From: Mesorhizobium qingshengii
GTDB lineage: Bacteria; Pseudomonadota; Alphaproteobacteria; Rhizobiales; Rhizobiaceae
Reading direction: 5' to 3'
Assembly (NCBI RefSeq): GCF_900103325.1
Contig: NZ_FMXM01000030.1
Location: 1-49,182 of the forward strand
DNA: 49,182 nucleotides
Shown here: positions 17,299-25,053 of the stretch, piece by piece
Position numbering within the stretch: the stretch's first letter is position 1
Layout of the letters: every line of letters begins with the position of its first letter
Program-made: the position numbers and the translations under genes
The notes under the pieces: generated by a model
Seen by the model: the letters and a program-made list of their open reading frames with translations, nothing else
Databases searched by the model: none
What the model was told of the DNA's origin: nothing

Positions 17299-18066
17299 TT
17301 GGCAGAACCCGGCATTCATTTTCTCGACGCGCGTGGGCCGGACGGCGTGCGTCTTTATGCGATTGGCGACGTGCATGGCCGGCTCGACCTGCTGGCCGCC
17401 ATGCATCAACGTATCAAGGCCGAAATCGAGCAGGATAGGCCTGCCGACTGGCGCGTCATTCATCTTGGCGACTATGTCGACCGCGGACCAGACTCGAAGG
17501 GCGTGATCGATTTTCTGATCGAGGCGCGAGAGCGCGAGCCGCGCCATTTGATGCTAGCCGGCAACCACGACATCGGCTTTCTCGAATTTCTGGGAACCCC
17601 GGATCCGGAAGGACTTTTCATGCGCTATGGCGGTGTCCAGACGGCGCTGTCCTATGGTGTGTCGCTGACCGCCGACGCCAGTTGGTTCGGCAAGGCGGAG
17701 ACGATGAGGCGGGGACACGCGGCCCTGATCGAGGCCGCGCCGCAAAGCCATGTCGATTTCCTGCGGTCGCTGCCGTTCTCAGTGACTTTCGGCGACTTCT
17801 TCTTCTGCCATGCCGGCATCAGGCCAGGCATTCCCCTAGAGAAGCAAAACCCGCAGGATCTGGTCTGGATCCGCGACGTCTTCCACAATTATTCCGGCCT
17901 CTATCCGAAGATCGTGGTGCACGGCCATACGCCGGTACCGGAGGCCGAGGTGATGGCCAACCGCGTCAATGTCGACACGCTTGCATGGCAGTCAGGCATG
18001 CTGAGCGCGCTCGTCGTCGACGGCGCGGACAAACGCATCCTGGAAATGGCGATAAAGGAAGCATGA
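17299..18066 (+). CDS. Metallophosphatase of the Ser/Thr protein phosphatase type
   Basis: This 255-residue protein has the calcineurin-like metal site in order: GDVHGRLD (residue 23), GDYVDRGPDS (57), AGNHDIGF (88), then FCHAG and VVHGHTPV. It looks like the bacterial PrpA/ApaH-like class, acting on phosphoproteins or diadenosine tetraphosphate; sequence alone does not decide. The start is a TTG at 17299 with GGAGAC ten bases upstream; no ATG fits before the first metal motif. It lies 35 bases after lldD and may be read through from it. A long hairpin overlaps its stop codon. Confidence 0.88.
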   Translation: MAEPGIHFLDARGPDGVRLYAIGDVHGRLDLLAAMHQRIKAEIEQDRPADWRVIHLGDYVDRGPDSKGVIDFLIEAREREPRHLMLAGNHDIGFLEFLGTPDPEGLFMRYGGVQTALSYGVSLTADASWFGKAETMRRGHAALIEAAPQSHVDFLRSLPFSVTFGDFFFCHAGIRPGIPLEKQNPQDLVWIRDVFHNYSGLYPKIVVHGHTPVPEAEVMANRVNVDTLAWQSGMLSALVVDGADKRILEMAIKEA

Positions 18067-18100
18067 GCGTCCGCGTCCGAGGACGCGAAAGACGCTCCAG
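18065..18100. terminator. Bidirectional terminator-like hairpin between convergent genes
   Basis: GAGCGTC (18065-18071) pairs with GACGCTC (18091-18097). Inside it, CGCGTC pairs with GACGCG around CGAG. The stem starts in the phosphatase stop codon and is followed on the plus strand by CAGCTTTT. It ends seven bases before the stop of the small minus-strand gene at 18104. Confidence 0.6.
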
Positions 18101-18103
18101 CTT

Positions 18104-18244
18104 TTAGCGAAGTGAGGCGGTGACGCCGTAACCGTCGACGGCGTTGTGGTTGCTGGCTGCGTCGGCGGCATAGATACCAAGACCGCACAGCACAATGGCT
18201 GACAGCATGGCAAAGGACAGAAGCGCTGCTTTCACGGAAGTCAT
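18104..18244 (-). CDS. Small exported peptide, 46 residues, unknown function
   Basis: Reading the minus strand from the ATG at 18242-18244 gives 46 residues beginning MTSVKAALLSFAMLSAIVL and ending GYGVTASLR before a TAA. The N-terminal half is a typical signal sequence or single membrane helix, with a possible signal peptidase site after IYAADA. The mature part would be about 17 residues (SNHNAVDGYGVTASLR). A purine-rich AACAAGAG lies just upstream, rather close to the ATG. A hairpin terminator follows. Short signal-bearing peptides ending in Ser/Leu/Arg are common in Rhizobiales. It was not in the longer-frame predictions and rests on my reading alone. Confidence 0.5.
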   Translation of the reverse strand: MTSVKAALLSFAMLSAIVLCGLGIYAADAASNHNAVDGYGVTASLR

Positions 18245-18528
18245 CTCTTGTTGAGCTTTCTGCATCTGTACACGTGGCGGTTACCAATGCGTTGAAACGG
18301 AGAATTCGCTTCAAAGTTTCGACGATTTCGCGCTTCTAGGTGTGTTCTGTATCGGTGGTGTGTCGCACGGGCCACACAAATGGTTCATCGCGGTTGCACT
18401 GCCGATGCAGAGCGCGCGCCTTCTAGGATGGCGGGCGGCCGCAAGCCAAGGATGAAAAGCGTTTTCCCCAAGCGGATTCACCGCGGCGTGCCAATTATGT
18501 CACGCGGCAGGTGCGTAGCGGCGACCGC

Positions 18529-19227
18529 TCAGATCATCGCCACCCAGGCGCGGGCAATGGCCAGCCCAGCAGCGTCCGCGTCAGGCCCGTTGCGGGCCAT
18601 TTCGCCATCGAGCTTGCCGGCCCAGTCGGGGTGGCGCGCGGCGATGGTCGGTGCGAAGGATGAACTCCAGTCCTGCACCATCGGCCGATCGGCCTCGAAA
18701 TGGAACTGGAAGCCGTAGACGGCGCGGCCGACGCGAAACGCCTGATTCTCGGCGACATCGTTGCCGGCAAGCCGCACGGCGTTTTCAGGCAGCACGAAGG
18801 TGTCGTCGTGCCACTGGAAGATCGGGAATTCTTCCGGCAATTCCGCCAGCACCGGATCGGCCTTGGCATCCGGCGTCAGCGACACGCCGCGCCAGCCGAA
18901 TTCGTTCGCGGCGCCGATGCGGTTCTCGCCGCCGAAGGCGCGGGCGACGAGCTGGCTGCCGAGGCAGATACCGAGCACGGCGCGGTCCTTGCCGGCGAAA
19001 TCGCGGGTCAGTTCGAGCAGCGCCGGAAAATAGGGATATTCATCATCGGCCAGCGCATTCTGGCCGCCGCCGAGCACCACCAAGGCGTCATGTTCGGCCG
19101 CGTCATCCGGCAGGGGATCGCCTCTGTAAGGGAGGCGCAGATCGAGGTCGGCGCCGGCTTCCGCAAGAGCGGCGCCGAGCTGACCGAGGCCGGTATTATC
19201 GTAATTCTGGACCACCAGCACCCGCAT
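18529..19227 (-). CDS. Class I glutamine amidotransferase-like protein
   Basis: This 232-residue protein starts MRVLVVQNYDNTGLGQLG, with AGGG seven bases before the ATG. The triad is visible: nucleophile Cys in LGICLGSQLVARA, and His and Glu in YGFQFHFEAD. ALVVLGGGQNALADDE forms the oxyanion region. The family includes GMP-synthase-like amidotransferases such as gamma-glutamyl hydrolases of small metabolites. Its substrate is unknown. It runs divergently from the unknown CxxC protein gene at 19315. The open frame runs to 19944, but the upstream part is opposite to a real gene and is not coding. Confidence 0.87.
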   Translation of the reverse strand: MRVLVVQNYDNTGLGQLGAALAEAGADLDLRLPYRGDPLPDDAAEHDALVVLGGGQNALADDEYPYFPALLELTRDFAGKDRAVLGICLGSQLVARAFGGENRIGAANEFGWRGVSLTPDAKADPVLAELPEEFPIFQWHDDTFVLPENAVRLAGNDVAENQAFRVGRAVYGFQFHFEADRPMVQDWSSSFAPTIAARHPDWAGKLDGEMARNGPDADAAGLAIARAWVAMI

Positions 19228-19314
19228 CGCAAAACCCTGCTGACATGAAATGATGCGACGAGCGATATCATGCCGCCAGCCTTGCCGCCAAGATGCGCAT
19301 TTGGGGAGAAAGCT

Positions 19315-19962
19315 ATGCCACTGCAGAACCGGGTCGATCCGTTCGGCGCCCTGCACGCCGTGCCCGAGCGCGGCCTGTTCATGGGCAACCGCGGCATCAT
19401 CCATGATCCCGAGACCAAGACGCTGTTGAAAAAGCGCTGGGCGCTTCATGCCTGGATCATCTGCGTTTGCCAATTCCGCGACGTGCGGCGCGAGCCGATG
19501 GGCCGCAACCGGACTGGAGGCAAGGCTGGTTGGACGGAACTGTTCTTCCTCGACGAGGTGACGGCGCTGGCTGCCGGGCATCGCCCCTGCTTCTACTGCC
19601 GGCGCGAACGGGCCAAGGACTTTGTCCGGCGTTTCGGCGAGGCCTTCGGCATTGCCGAGCCGCGCACGCCGCAGGTCGACAAGCGGCTGCACAAGGAGCG
19701 GCTGGCGTCGGCTGGCAAATTGCCGATAGTGGCCATCGAAGAGCTTCCGGGCCTGCCGGACGGCGCGATGATTGCGGATGGCGTTAACGCTCATGCCCTG
19801 CGCGACGGCAAGGTCCTTTGCTGGTCGTTTGCCGGATATGGCCCACCCGCTGATCTCGGCCTGCTCGAAGGCAGGACGCTTTCGCTGCTGACGCCGGCCA
19901 CGACGCTCGCTGTCCTGCGGCAAGGCTTTCGACCCGTGTGGCATCCGTCCGCCGAGGCTTGA
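19315..19962 (+). CDS. Conserved-looking protein of unknown function with a CxxC motif
   Basis: This 215-residue protein starts at an ATG with a strong GGGGAGA ribosome site eight bases upstream. It begins MPLQNRVDPFGALHAVPERG. Notable parts are MGNRGIIHD, HAWIICVCQFRDVRR, HRPCFYCRRERAKDF (CxxC, residue about 98) and the paired C-terminal stretches SFAGYGPP and LLTPATTLAVLRQGFRPVWHPS. I recognise no named family. The CxxC next to basic residues may bind metal, but a second Cys pair is missing (CVC is the only other). It lies 31 bases upstream of rsmE and is probably cotranscribed with it. Confidence 0.8.
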   Translation: MPLQNRVDPFGALHAVPERGLFMGNRGIIHDPETKTLLKKRWALHAWIICVCQFRDVRREPMGRNRTGGKAGWTELFFLDEVTALAAGHRPCFYCRRERAKDFVRRFGEAFGIAEPRTPQVDKRLHKERLASAGKLPIVAIEELPGLPDGAMIADGVNAHALRDGKVLCWSFAGYGPPADLGLLEGRTLSLLTPATTLAVLRQGFRPVWHPSAEA

Positions 19963-19993
19963 CGCCGGCGGCCCGCTCGCTCATTCCTCGACG

Positions 19994-20728
19994 ATGCGCG
20001 CCAATTACAAGATGCAACGCCTGTTCGTGCCCGACGATCTCGGACCGGATGTCGAGTTCGATGCCGGGCAGCAGCAAAGCCATTATCTCATGCATGTGCT
20101 GCGGCTCGGCGAAGGCGCCGAGATCCTTGTCTTCAACGGCCGCGATGGCGAATGGTCGGCGGCCATATCAGCGAGAACAAAGAGGGCGGTGCGCCTGAAG
20201 GTGCTGGCCCTGCAACGGCCGCAGCCGCCATTGCCCGATCTCATCTATTGTTTCGCGCCGCTGAAGCAGGGCCGGCTCGACTATCTCGTGCAGAAGGCGG
20301 TCGAGATGGGCGCCGGCATCCTGCAACCGGTCGTCACACAGCACACGCAAGTGGCGAAACCTTCCATCGATCGCCTGCGCGCCAATGTCGTCGAAGCCGC
20401 CGAGCAATGCGGCATCCTGGCGGTGCCGGACGTGCGCGAAGCGGAAAAATTCGATCGCCTGCTGACCGGCTGGGATAGAGAGCGGCGGCTGATCTTCTGC
20501 GACGAGGACGCAGCGACCAACAATCCGCTGCCCGCGTTGAAGGTGGTGAAGGAGAAGAAGCTTGGCCTGCTGGTCGGGCCGGAGGGCGGCTTCTCCGATG
20601 ACGAGCGCAAGATGCTGCGCGCGCTGCCCTTCGTCACAGCCATTCCGCTCGGACCGCGCATCCTGCGCGCCGATACGGCGGGGGTGGCCGCACTGGCTGT
20701 GATCCAGGCAACGATCGGAGACTGGTGA
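19994..20728 (+). CDS. rsmE: 16S rRNA (uracil1498-N3)-methyltransferase (RsmE)
   Basis: This 244-residue protein has the RsmE layout. An N-terminal PUA-like domain (QRLFVPDDL, HYLMHVLRLGEGAEILVFNG) precedes the SPOUT knot domain. In the knot, KQGRLDYLVQKAVEMGA, EAAEQCGILAVP, LLVGPEGGFSDDE and LGPRILRADTA are the typical sequences. It methylates N3 of U1498 in 16S rRNA. The first ATG (MRANYK) is used; MQRLFVP six residues on is a possible alternative. It probably shares a transcript with the upstream CxxC protein. Confidence 0.94.
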   Translation: MRANYKMQRLFVPDDLGPDVEFDAGQQQSHYLMHVLRLGEGAEILVFNGRDGEWSAAISARTKRAVRLKVLALQRPQPPLPDLIYCFAPLKQGRLDYLVQKAVEMGAGILQPVVTQHTQVAKPSIDRLRANVVEAAEQCGILAVPDVREAEKFDRLLTGWDRERRLIFCDEDAATNNPLPALKVVKEKKLGLLVGPEGGFSDDERKMLRALPFVTAIPLGPRILRADTAGVAALAVIQATIGDW

Positions 20729-20912
20729 GACTTCATCTCTTGCAAGGGACGGACCGGGCCGTGGCGTTCAATTCCTGTTGACCTGTGGCTCAGGATTTTT
20801 CGCTTGATCGTCTGCTGACATTTCGTCCATCTAGCGCCGGCGGTCGTCCGGCCGTCCTGCAGCGCCGCGCCTCCTTTCGGACGCGCAAAGAACGCTGTAG
20901 CACTTTGATTGG

Positions 20913-20960
20913 GCACATGATCCCTTCCGAAATCGAAAGCCGATTTTCGGGGTCATGTGC
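20913..20960. repeat. Divergent palindromic repeat abutting the gshA ribosome site
   Basis: GCACATGA (20913-20920) pairs with TCATGTGC (20953-20960). The inner CCGAAATCG pairs with CGATTTTCGG. It belongs to the same family as the repeats at 9985 and 33118. The downstream GGAGGG at 20961-20966 is the ribosome-binding site of gshA, so the hairpin ends directly against it. Confidence 0.75.
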
Positions 20961-20973
20961 GGAGGGCTTGATC

Positions 20974-22347
20974 ATGGCGCGCGACACAACCGATTTCCGG
21001 CCCATCGAAGGCATCGACGAACTCGTCGAGCACCTGGCCGAAGGCAACAAGCCGCGCGACAAGTGGCGCATCGGCACCGAGCATGAGAAGTTCCCGTTCT
21101 ATGTCGACGGCAACGCGCCTGTGCCCTATGGCGGCGAGCGCGGCATCCGCGCCATCCTCGAAGGCATGCAGGAAAAGCTCGGCTGGGATCCCATCATCGA
21201 TGACGGCCGCATCATCGGCCTGGTCGAGCCCACCGGCCAGGGTGCGATTTCGCTGGAGCCCGGCGGCCAGTTCGAATTGTCCGGCGCGCCGCTGGAAACG
21301 ATCCACCAGACCTGTCGCGAGGGCAATGCGCATCTGGCGCAAGTGCGCGAGATCGCCGAACCGATGGGCATCCGCTTTCTTGGCCTTGGCGGCAGCCCGA
21401 AATGGTCGCTGGCCGAGACGCCGAAAATGCCGAAGTCGCGCTACGAGATCATGACGCGCTACATGCCCAAGGTCGGCAGCAAGGGCCTGGACATGATGTA
21501 CCGCACCTGCACTATCCAGGTGAATCTCGACTTCGAGAGTGAGGCCGACATGCGGCGCAAGATGCAGGTGTCGCTGAAGCTGCAGCCGCTGTCGACGGCA
21601 CTTTTCGCCAATTCGCCTTTCACCGAGAGCCGCCCGAACGGATTGCTAAGCTGGCGCGGCGACATCTGGCGCGACACCGACAACCAGCGCTCGGGCCTGC
21701 TCGAATTCTGCTTCTCACCCGATTTCGGCTTCGCCGACTATGTCGAATGGGCGCTCGACGTGCCGATGTATTTCGTCATTCGCGACGGCCACTATCACGA
21801 CATGACACACGTCACCTTCCGTCAGTTCATGGCCGGTGCCGCGCGCAACGAAGTGCCGGACGGGCTGCCGACAATGGGCGATTGGGCGAACCATTTGTCG
21901 ACGCTGTTTCCGGACGTGCGGTTGAAGCGATTTCTGGAAATGCGTGGCGCCGACGGCGGGCCGTGGCGGCGCATCTGCGCGCTGCCGGCCTTCTGGGTCG
22001 GGCTGCTCTATGACGAGGCAGCGCTCGACGCCGCCGAGGCGTTGACCTCAAGCTGGGCTTACGATGAGGTGCTGGCAATGCGCAATGCAGTGCCGGAACA
22101 GGGCATTTCCGCGCCTTTCCGCAACACCACGCTGCGCGAGATCGCGCGTGACGTGCTGGTCATCTCGCGCATGGGCCTGAAGAACCGGGGCAAGAAGAAC
22201 CGCGACGGCTACGACGAAACCTCGTTCCTCAACACTTTGGACGAAGTGGTCGCGCGCGGCACCACCAGCGCCGAGGAACTGCTCTCCGCCTATCACACGC
22301 GCTGGGGCGGCTCGATCGAGCCGGTGTTCATGGAATACGCCTATTGA
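20974..22347 (+). CDS. gshA: Glutamate-cysteine ligase, proteobacterial/plant type (GshA)
   Basis: This 457-residue enzyme is of the plant/alphaproteobacterial class, which is unrelated in sequence to E. coli GshA. Visible marks are WRIGTEHEKFPFY near residue 30, SLEPGGQFELSGAPL near 91, MYRTCTIQVNLDFESEADM near 173, and ANSPFTESRPNG near 210. It makes gamma-glutamylcysteine, the first step to glutathione. The ATG at 20974 with GGAGGG seven bases upstream is clear. The frame is open upstream to 20785, but that part contains the palindromic repeat and is not coding. Confidence 0.95.
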   Translation: MARDTTDFRPIEGIDELVEHLAEGNKPRDKWRIGTEHEKFPFYVDGNAPVPYGGERGIRAILEGMQEKLGWDPIIDDGRIIGLVEPTGQGAISLEPGGQFELSGAPLETIHQTCREGNAHLAQVREIAEPMGIRFLGLGGSPKWSLAETPKMPKSRYEIMTRYMPKVGSKGLDMMYRTCTIQVNLDFESEADMRRKMQVSLKLQPLSTALFANSPFTESRPNGLLSWRGDIWRDTDNQRSGLLEFCFSPDFGFADYVEWALDVPMYFVIRDGHYHDMTHVTFRQFMAGAARNEVPDGLPTMGDWANHLSTLFPDVRLKRFLEMRGADGGPWRRICALPAFWVGLLYDEAALDAAEALTSSWAYDEVLAMRNAVPEQGISAPFRNTTLREIARDVLVISRMGLKNRGKKNRDGYDETSFLNTLDEVVARGTTSAEELLSAYHTRWGGSIEPVFMEYAY

Positions 22348-22437
22348 CCCTGCGCGTTTAGGAGCGGCAAAAGTCGCTTCAATCGGGCATCGAAACGAAC
22401 TAGGCTCTCCGCCAAGGATTTCCCGGAGGAGAAGCCG

Positions 22438-23448
22438 ATGCCTACCTTGTTCGACATGTTGGCGCAGGCCCAGAACGGCAACGGCATGCAGGCGCTTGCC
22501 CAGCAATACGGGCTTTCGATGCAGCAGACGCAGGCGGCGGTTGCCGCACTGCTGCCGGCCTTCTCGCAGGGGCTGCAACGCAACACCGCGGACCCCTATG
22601 GGCTCGGCGCCTTCATGACTGCGATGGCGAGCGGCCAGCATGCCAAGTATTTCGAGGACGCAACGCGGGCCTTCTCGCCGCAAGGCGTCGACGAAGGCAA
22701 CGGCATATTGGGGCATCTGTTCGGCTCGAAGGATCTGTCGCGCGCCGTGGCCAGCCAGGCGGCGCAGGCGAGCGGCGTCAGCCAGCAGATCCTGCAGCAG
22801 ATGCTGCCGGCGATCGCCTCAATGGTCATGGGGGGACTGTTCAAGCAGACGACCAGCCAGATGCAGGCCGCTGGCGGTTTCGGTGGCGGCGGCAATCCGC
22901 TGGGCGAGATCATCGAACAGATGATGCGGCAAGGCGGCGGCATGCAGGCCCCGGCCCCACAGCCCCAGAATCCGATGGACAACCCGTTCGGCAAGGTTTT
23001 GCAGGATATGTTCGGCGGCGGGACACCGCAGCCGCAAAGCCAACCGCAGCCGGCACCCAATCCCTATGGCGACAATCCGCTCGGCAAGGTGCTGCAGGAC
23101 ATGTTCGGCGGCGGCGCGCCACAGTCGCAAGGCCGCGCGCAACCGCAGCCGCAACAGACGCAGAGCCCCTACGGAGACAACCCGCTGGGGAAGATCTTCG
23201 AGGAGATGCTGCGGCAAGGCGGTGGCGGCGGCTTCGGCATGCCCGGTGGACAGCCGGCGCCGCAACCTCAGGCACAGCAGCAGCGTCAGGCACCGCAGCC
23301 ACAGACCAATCCGAGCGGCCGGCCAAGGAACCCGTTCGACGATCTGTTCGGCAAGATGTTCGAGACCGGCGCCCAGCAGCGTGACGAGTACCAGAAGGGC
23401 GTGGAAACGATCTTCGACCAGTTCAAACGGGACATGGACCGGCGGTAG
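22438..23448 (+). CDS. DUF937-type protein with five repeated NPxGK helix motifs in a Gln/Pro-rich tail
   Basis: This 336-residue protein has a CGGAGGAG ribosome site. Residues 1-140 resemble the DUF937 (YidB-like) fold: MPTLFDMLAQAQ, LSMQQTQAAVAALLPAFSQGL, ASQAAQASGVSQQILQQMLP. Residues 150-315 carry five copies of a 14-residue motif: NPLGEIIEQMMRQG (153), NPFGKVLQDMFGGG (182), NPLGKVLQDMFGGG (213), NPLGKIFEEMLRQG (248) and NPFDDLFGKMFETG (298). They are separated by Gln/Pro/Ala linkers of increasing length. No signal peptide is present. I can name no function. The tail looks like a flexible multivalent binding region. Confidence 0.85.
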   Translation: MPTLFDMLAQAQNGNGMQALAQQYGLSMQQTQAAVAALLPAFSQGLQRNTADPYGLGAFMTAMASGQHAKYFEDATRAFSPQGVDEGNGILGHLFGSKDLSRAVASQAAQASGVSQQILQQMLPAIASMVMGGLFKQTTSQMQAAGGFGGGGNPLGEIIEQMMRQGGGMQAPAPQPQNPMDNPFGKVLQDMFGGGTPQPQSQPQPAPNPYGDNPLGKVLQDMFGGGAPQSQGRAQPQPQQTQSPYGDNPLGKIFEEMLRQGGGGGFGMPGGQPAPQPQAQQQRQAPQPQTNPSGRPRNPFDDLFGKMFETGAQQRDEYQKGVETIFDQFKRDMDRR

Positions 23449-23480
23449 CCAGCAGGCCAACGGCCGATCATCGGCAACGC

Positions 23481-23518
23481 AGACAAAGAAAAGCCCGGTC
23501 CTTGGGAGGACCGGGCAA
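23481..23518 (-). terminator. Rho-independent terminator of the DUF1127 gene
   Basis: GCCCGGTCC (23493-23501) pairs perfectly with GGACCGGGC (23508-23516) around six bases. Read on the minus strand the stem is followed by TTTTCTTTGTCT (23492-23481). It lies about 105 bases after the stop of the minus-strand DUF1127 gene. The plus-strand side has no T run. Confidence 0.75.
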
Positions 23519-23621
23519 CGTGCAGGCAGGCCGGGGGGGAACCGGCAGGGAGTGGGGAGCCTGCATAATCCTTGGTCGCGCTGGCCCCTGAAAAGGTTCA
23601 GCAGGACCGAAATTCGGCAGA

Positions 23622-23912
23622 TCAGGCCACCTTGCGAGCGATGTCCTCGATCGTTTCGACGCGATCGCTGGCGATTTCACGCAGGATCGCCGTCGGGTCT
23701 CGGCCGAACGGCACGTCGATGGCGACGTGCAGGTCGGCGCGCGTCAGGCCGATATCGGCGAGTTCGGCATCCGACATCTCGCCGAGGCGATAGAAGGCGC
23801 GGCGGTTTTTCCAGGCGCGGTAGGCGTTGGAGACGGTGTTTGCCACGCGCGTCGCAACGGCCGGACGCGAGGTGATGCGCGAGGTCTCGGTGGCGAAATC
23901 AAACGTGGTCAT
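23622..23912 (-). CDS. DUF1127 small regulatory-type protein
   Basis: This 96-residue protein has a C-terminal half with the DUF1127 (YjiS-like) signature: AWKNRRAFYRLGEMSDAELADIGLTRADLHVAI. The Arg-rich start and L.D..L.DIGL pattern are diagnostic. In alphaproteobacteria such proteins take part in RNA or phosphate/carbon-related regulation, and several in Brucella are controlled by the LysR regulator VtlR. Here the gene is transcribed away from a LysR gene 179 bases off, which suggests control by it. The extra 30 N-terminal residues and the C-terminal tail make it longer than the 45-50 residue family members. Confidence 0.85.
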   Translation of the reverse strand: MTTFDFATETSRITSRPAVATRVANTVSNAYRAWKNRRAFYRLGEMSDAELADIGLTRADLHVAIDVPFGRDPTAILREIASDRVETIEDIARKVA

Positions 23913-24031
23913 TGTCGGTCTCCTTCAGACTCGAACGGGCAAAGCCTTGCCAATCGGCGCTGGCGACAGCGACCGTTTCGGCTTCGATTCACATGCCTTC
24001 ATGTGGATATCAGCAATTTGCCATCGCCCGA

Positions 24032-24044
24032 TTGATTAATCCAA
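24032..24044. promoter_or_regulatory. T-N11-A box in the DUF1127/LysR intergenic region
   Basis: TTGATTAATCCAA is an imperfect palindrome with the T-N11-A spacing expected for LysR-type regulators. It sits 48 bases before the lysR ATG and about 120 bases from the DUF1127 start. A single short box can occur by chance, so this is a hint. Confidence 0.4.
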
Positions 24045-24091
24045 CGAATGTTTCTAATCTTTAGCATCAACACTAGTGATGGATTGGACCG

Positions 24092-25048
24092 ATGAAAGCG
24101 CCGCTCGATCTCGATCAGTTGCAGACCTTCATCTCGATTGCCGACACAGGCAGCTTCACGCGGGCGGCCGAAGAGGTGCACCGGACCCAGTCGGCGGTAT
24201 CCATGCAGATGCGCCGGCTGGAGGAGCGGATCGGCAAGCCGCTGTTCGAGAAGGATGGGCGCACCAACAAGCTGACCGAAGAAGGCGACAAACTGCTCTC
24301 CTACGCGCGGCGGTTGCTCTATCTCAACCGCGAAACGCTGGCGGCCTTCGACGACCAGCGGCTCGAAGGCACGATCCGCATCGGCACGCCCGACGACTAT
24401 GCCGACCGTTTCCTGCCCGAGATCATGGCGCGGTTCACGCGCTCCAATCCGCGCGTCGAACTGACCGTCATCTGCGAACCGACGCCGGGGCTGGTCGAAC
24501 ACATCAAGCGCGGCAATCTCGATCTGGCGCTGGTGACACACAACGACACGCGCGGCCAGTCGGAAGTGGTGCGGCGCGAGCCGCTGCTGTGGGTCACCTC
24601 GGCCAACCATGCAACGCACGAGCAGCAGACACTGCCGATGGCCTTTGGCCGGCCGAACTGCATCTGGCGGCGCGCCGCTGTCGACGTGCTGGACAGGCAG
24701 AACCGCGACTATCGCATCCTGTTCACCAGTTTCTCGGCAACCGTCATCACCGCGGCGGTGCTTTCTGGCCTGGCGATCTCCGTGCTGCCAGAATGCGCGC
24801 TCAGACCCGGCATGCGCGTGCTGGGCGAAGCCGACGGCTTCGGCGCCCTGCCCGATTGCCGCATCGGCATCATGCGCGGCCAGACATCGCGGCCGGAGAT
24901 CGTCGACGCGCTCGCCCGCCATATTTCGGAAAGCCTGGACAACATCTCCGTACCGCTGGGCGAAGAGACCGGCACATTCGACTTCGCCGCACTCGCCTTC
25001 GCCAAGATGAAGCGAGCCAAGCCGAACCAGATCCTGCCAGGCTGGTAG
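24092..25048 (+). CDS. LysR-type transcription regulator, possibly of the LsrB/VtlR group
   Basis: This 318-residue protein has a normal LysR layout. The helix-turn-helix is DLDQLQTFISIADTGSFTRA with AAEEVHRTQSAVSMQMRRLE, then a linker helix. A type 2 periplasmic-binding-like effector domain follows from about residue 90 (IRIGTPDDYADRFLPEIMARF). The wording of both parts resembles the rhizobial LsrB and Brucella VtlR regulators as I remember them, which act in envelope stress, sugar uptake and control of small DUF1127 proteins. Its divergent neighbour is a DUF1127 gene, which fits. The family assignment beyond LysR is from memory and unverified. Confidence 0.88.
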   Translation: MKAPLDLDQLQTFISIADTGSFTRAAEEVHRTQSAVSMQMRRLEERIGKPLFEKDGRTNKLTEEGDKLLSYARRLLYLNRETLAAFDDQRLEGTIRIGTPDDYADRFLPEIMARFTRSNPRVELTVICEPTPGLVEHIKRGNLDLALVTHNDTRGQSEVVRREPLLWVTSANHATHEQQTLPMAFGRPNCIWRRAAVDVLDRQNRDYRILFTSFSATVITAAVLSGLAISVLPECALRPGMRVLGEADGFGALPDCRIGIMRGQTSRPEIVDALARHISESLDNISVPLGEETGTFDFAALAFAKMKRAKPNQILPGW

Positions 25049-25053
25049 GCAGG

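Noticed and set aside
18529..19944. 471-residue minus-strand frame as one long protein
   Set aside because: Only the last 232 residues show the amidotransferase fold; the rest is opposite the CxxC protein gene.
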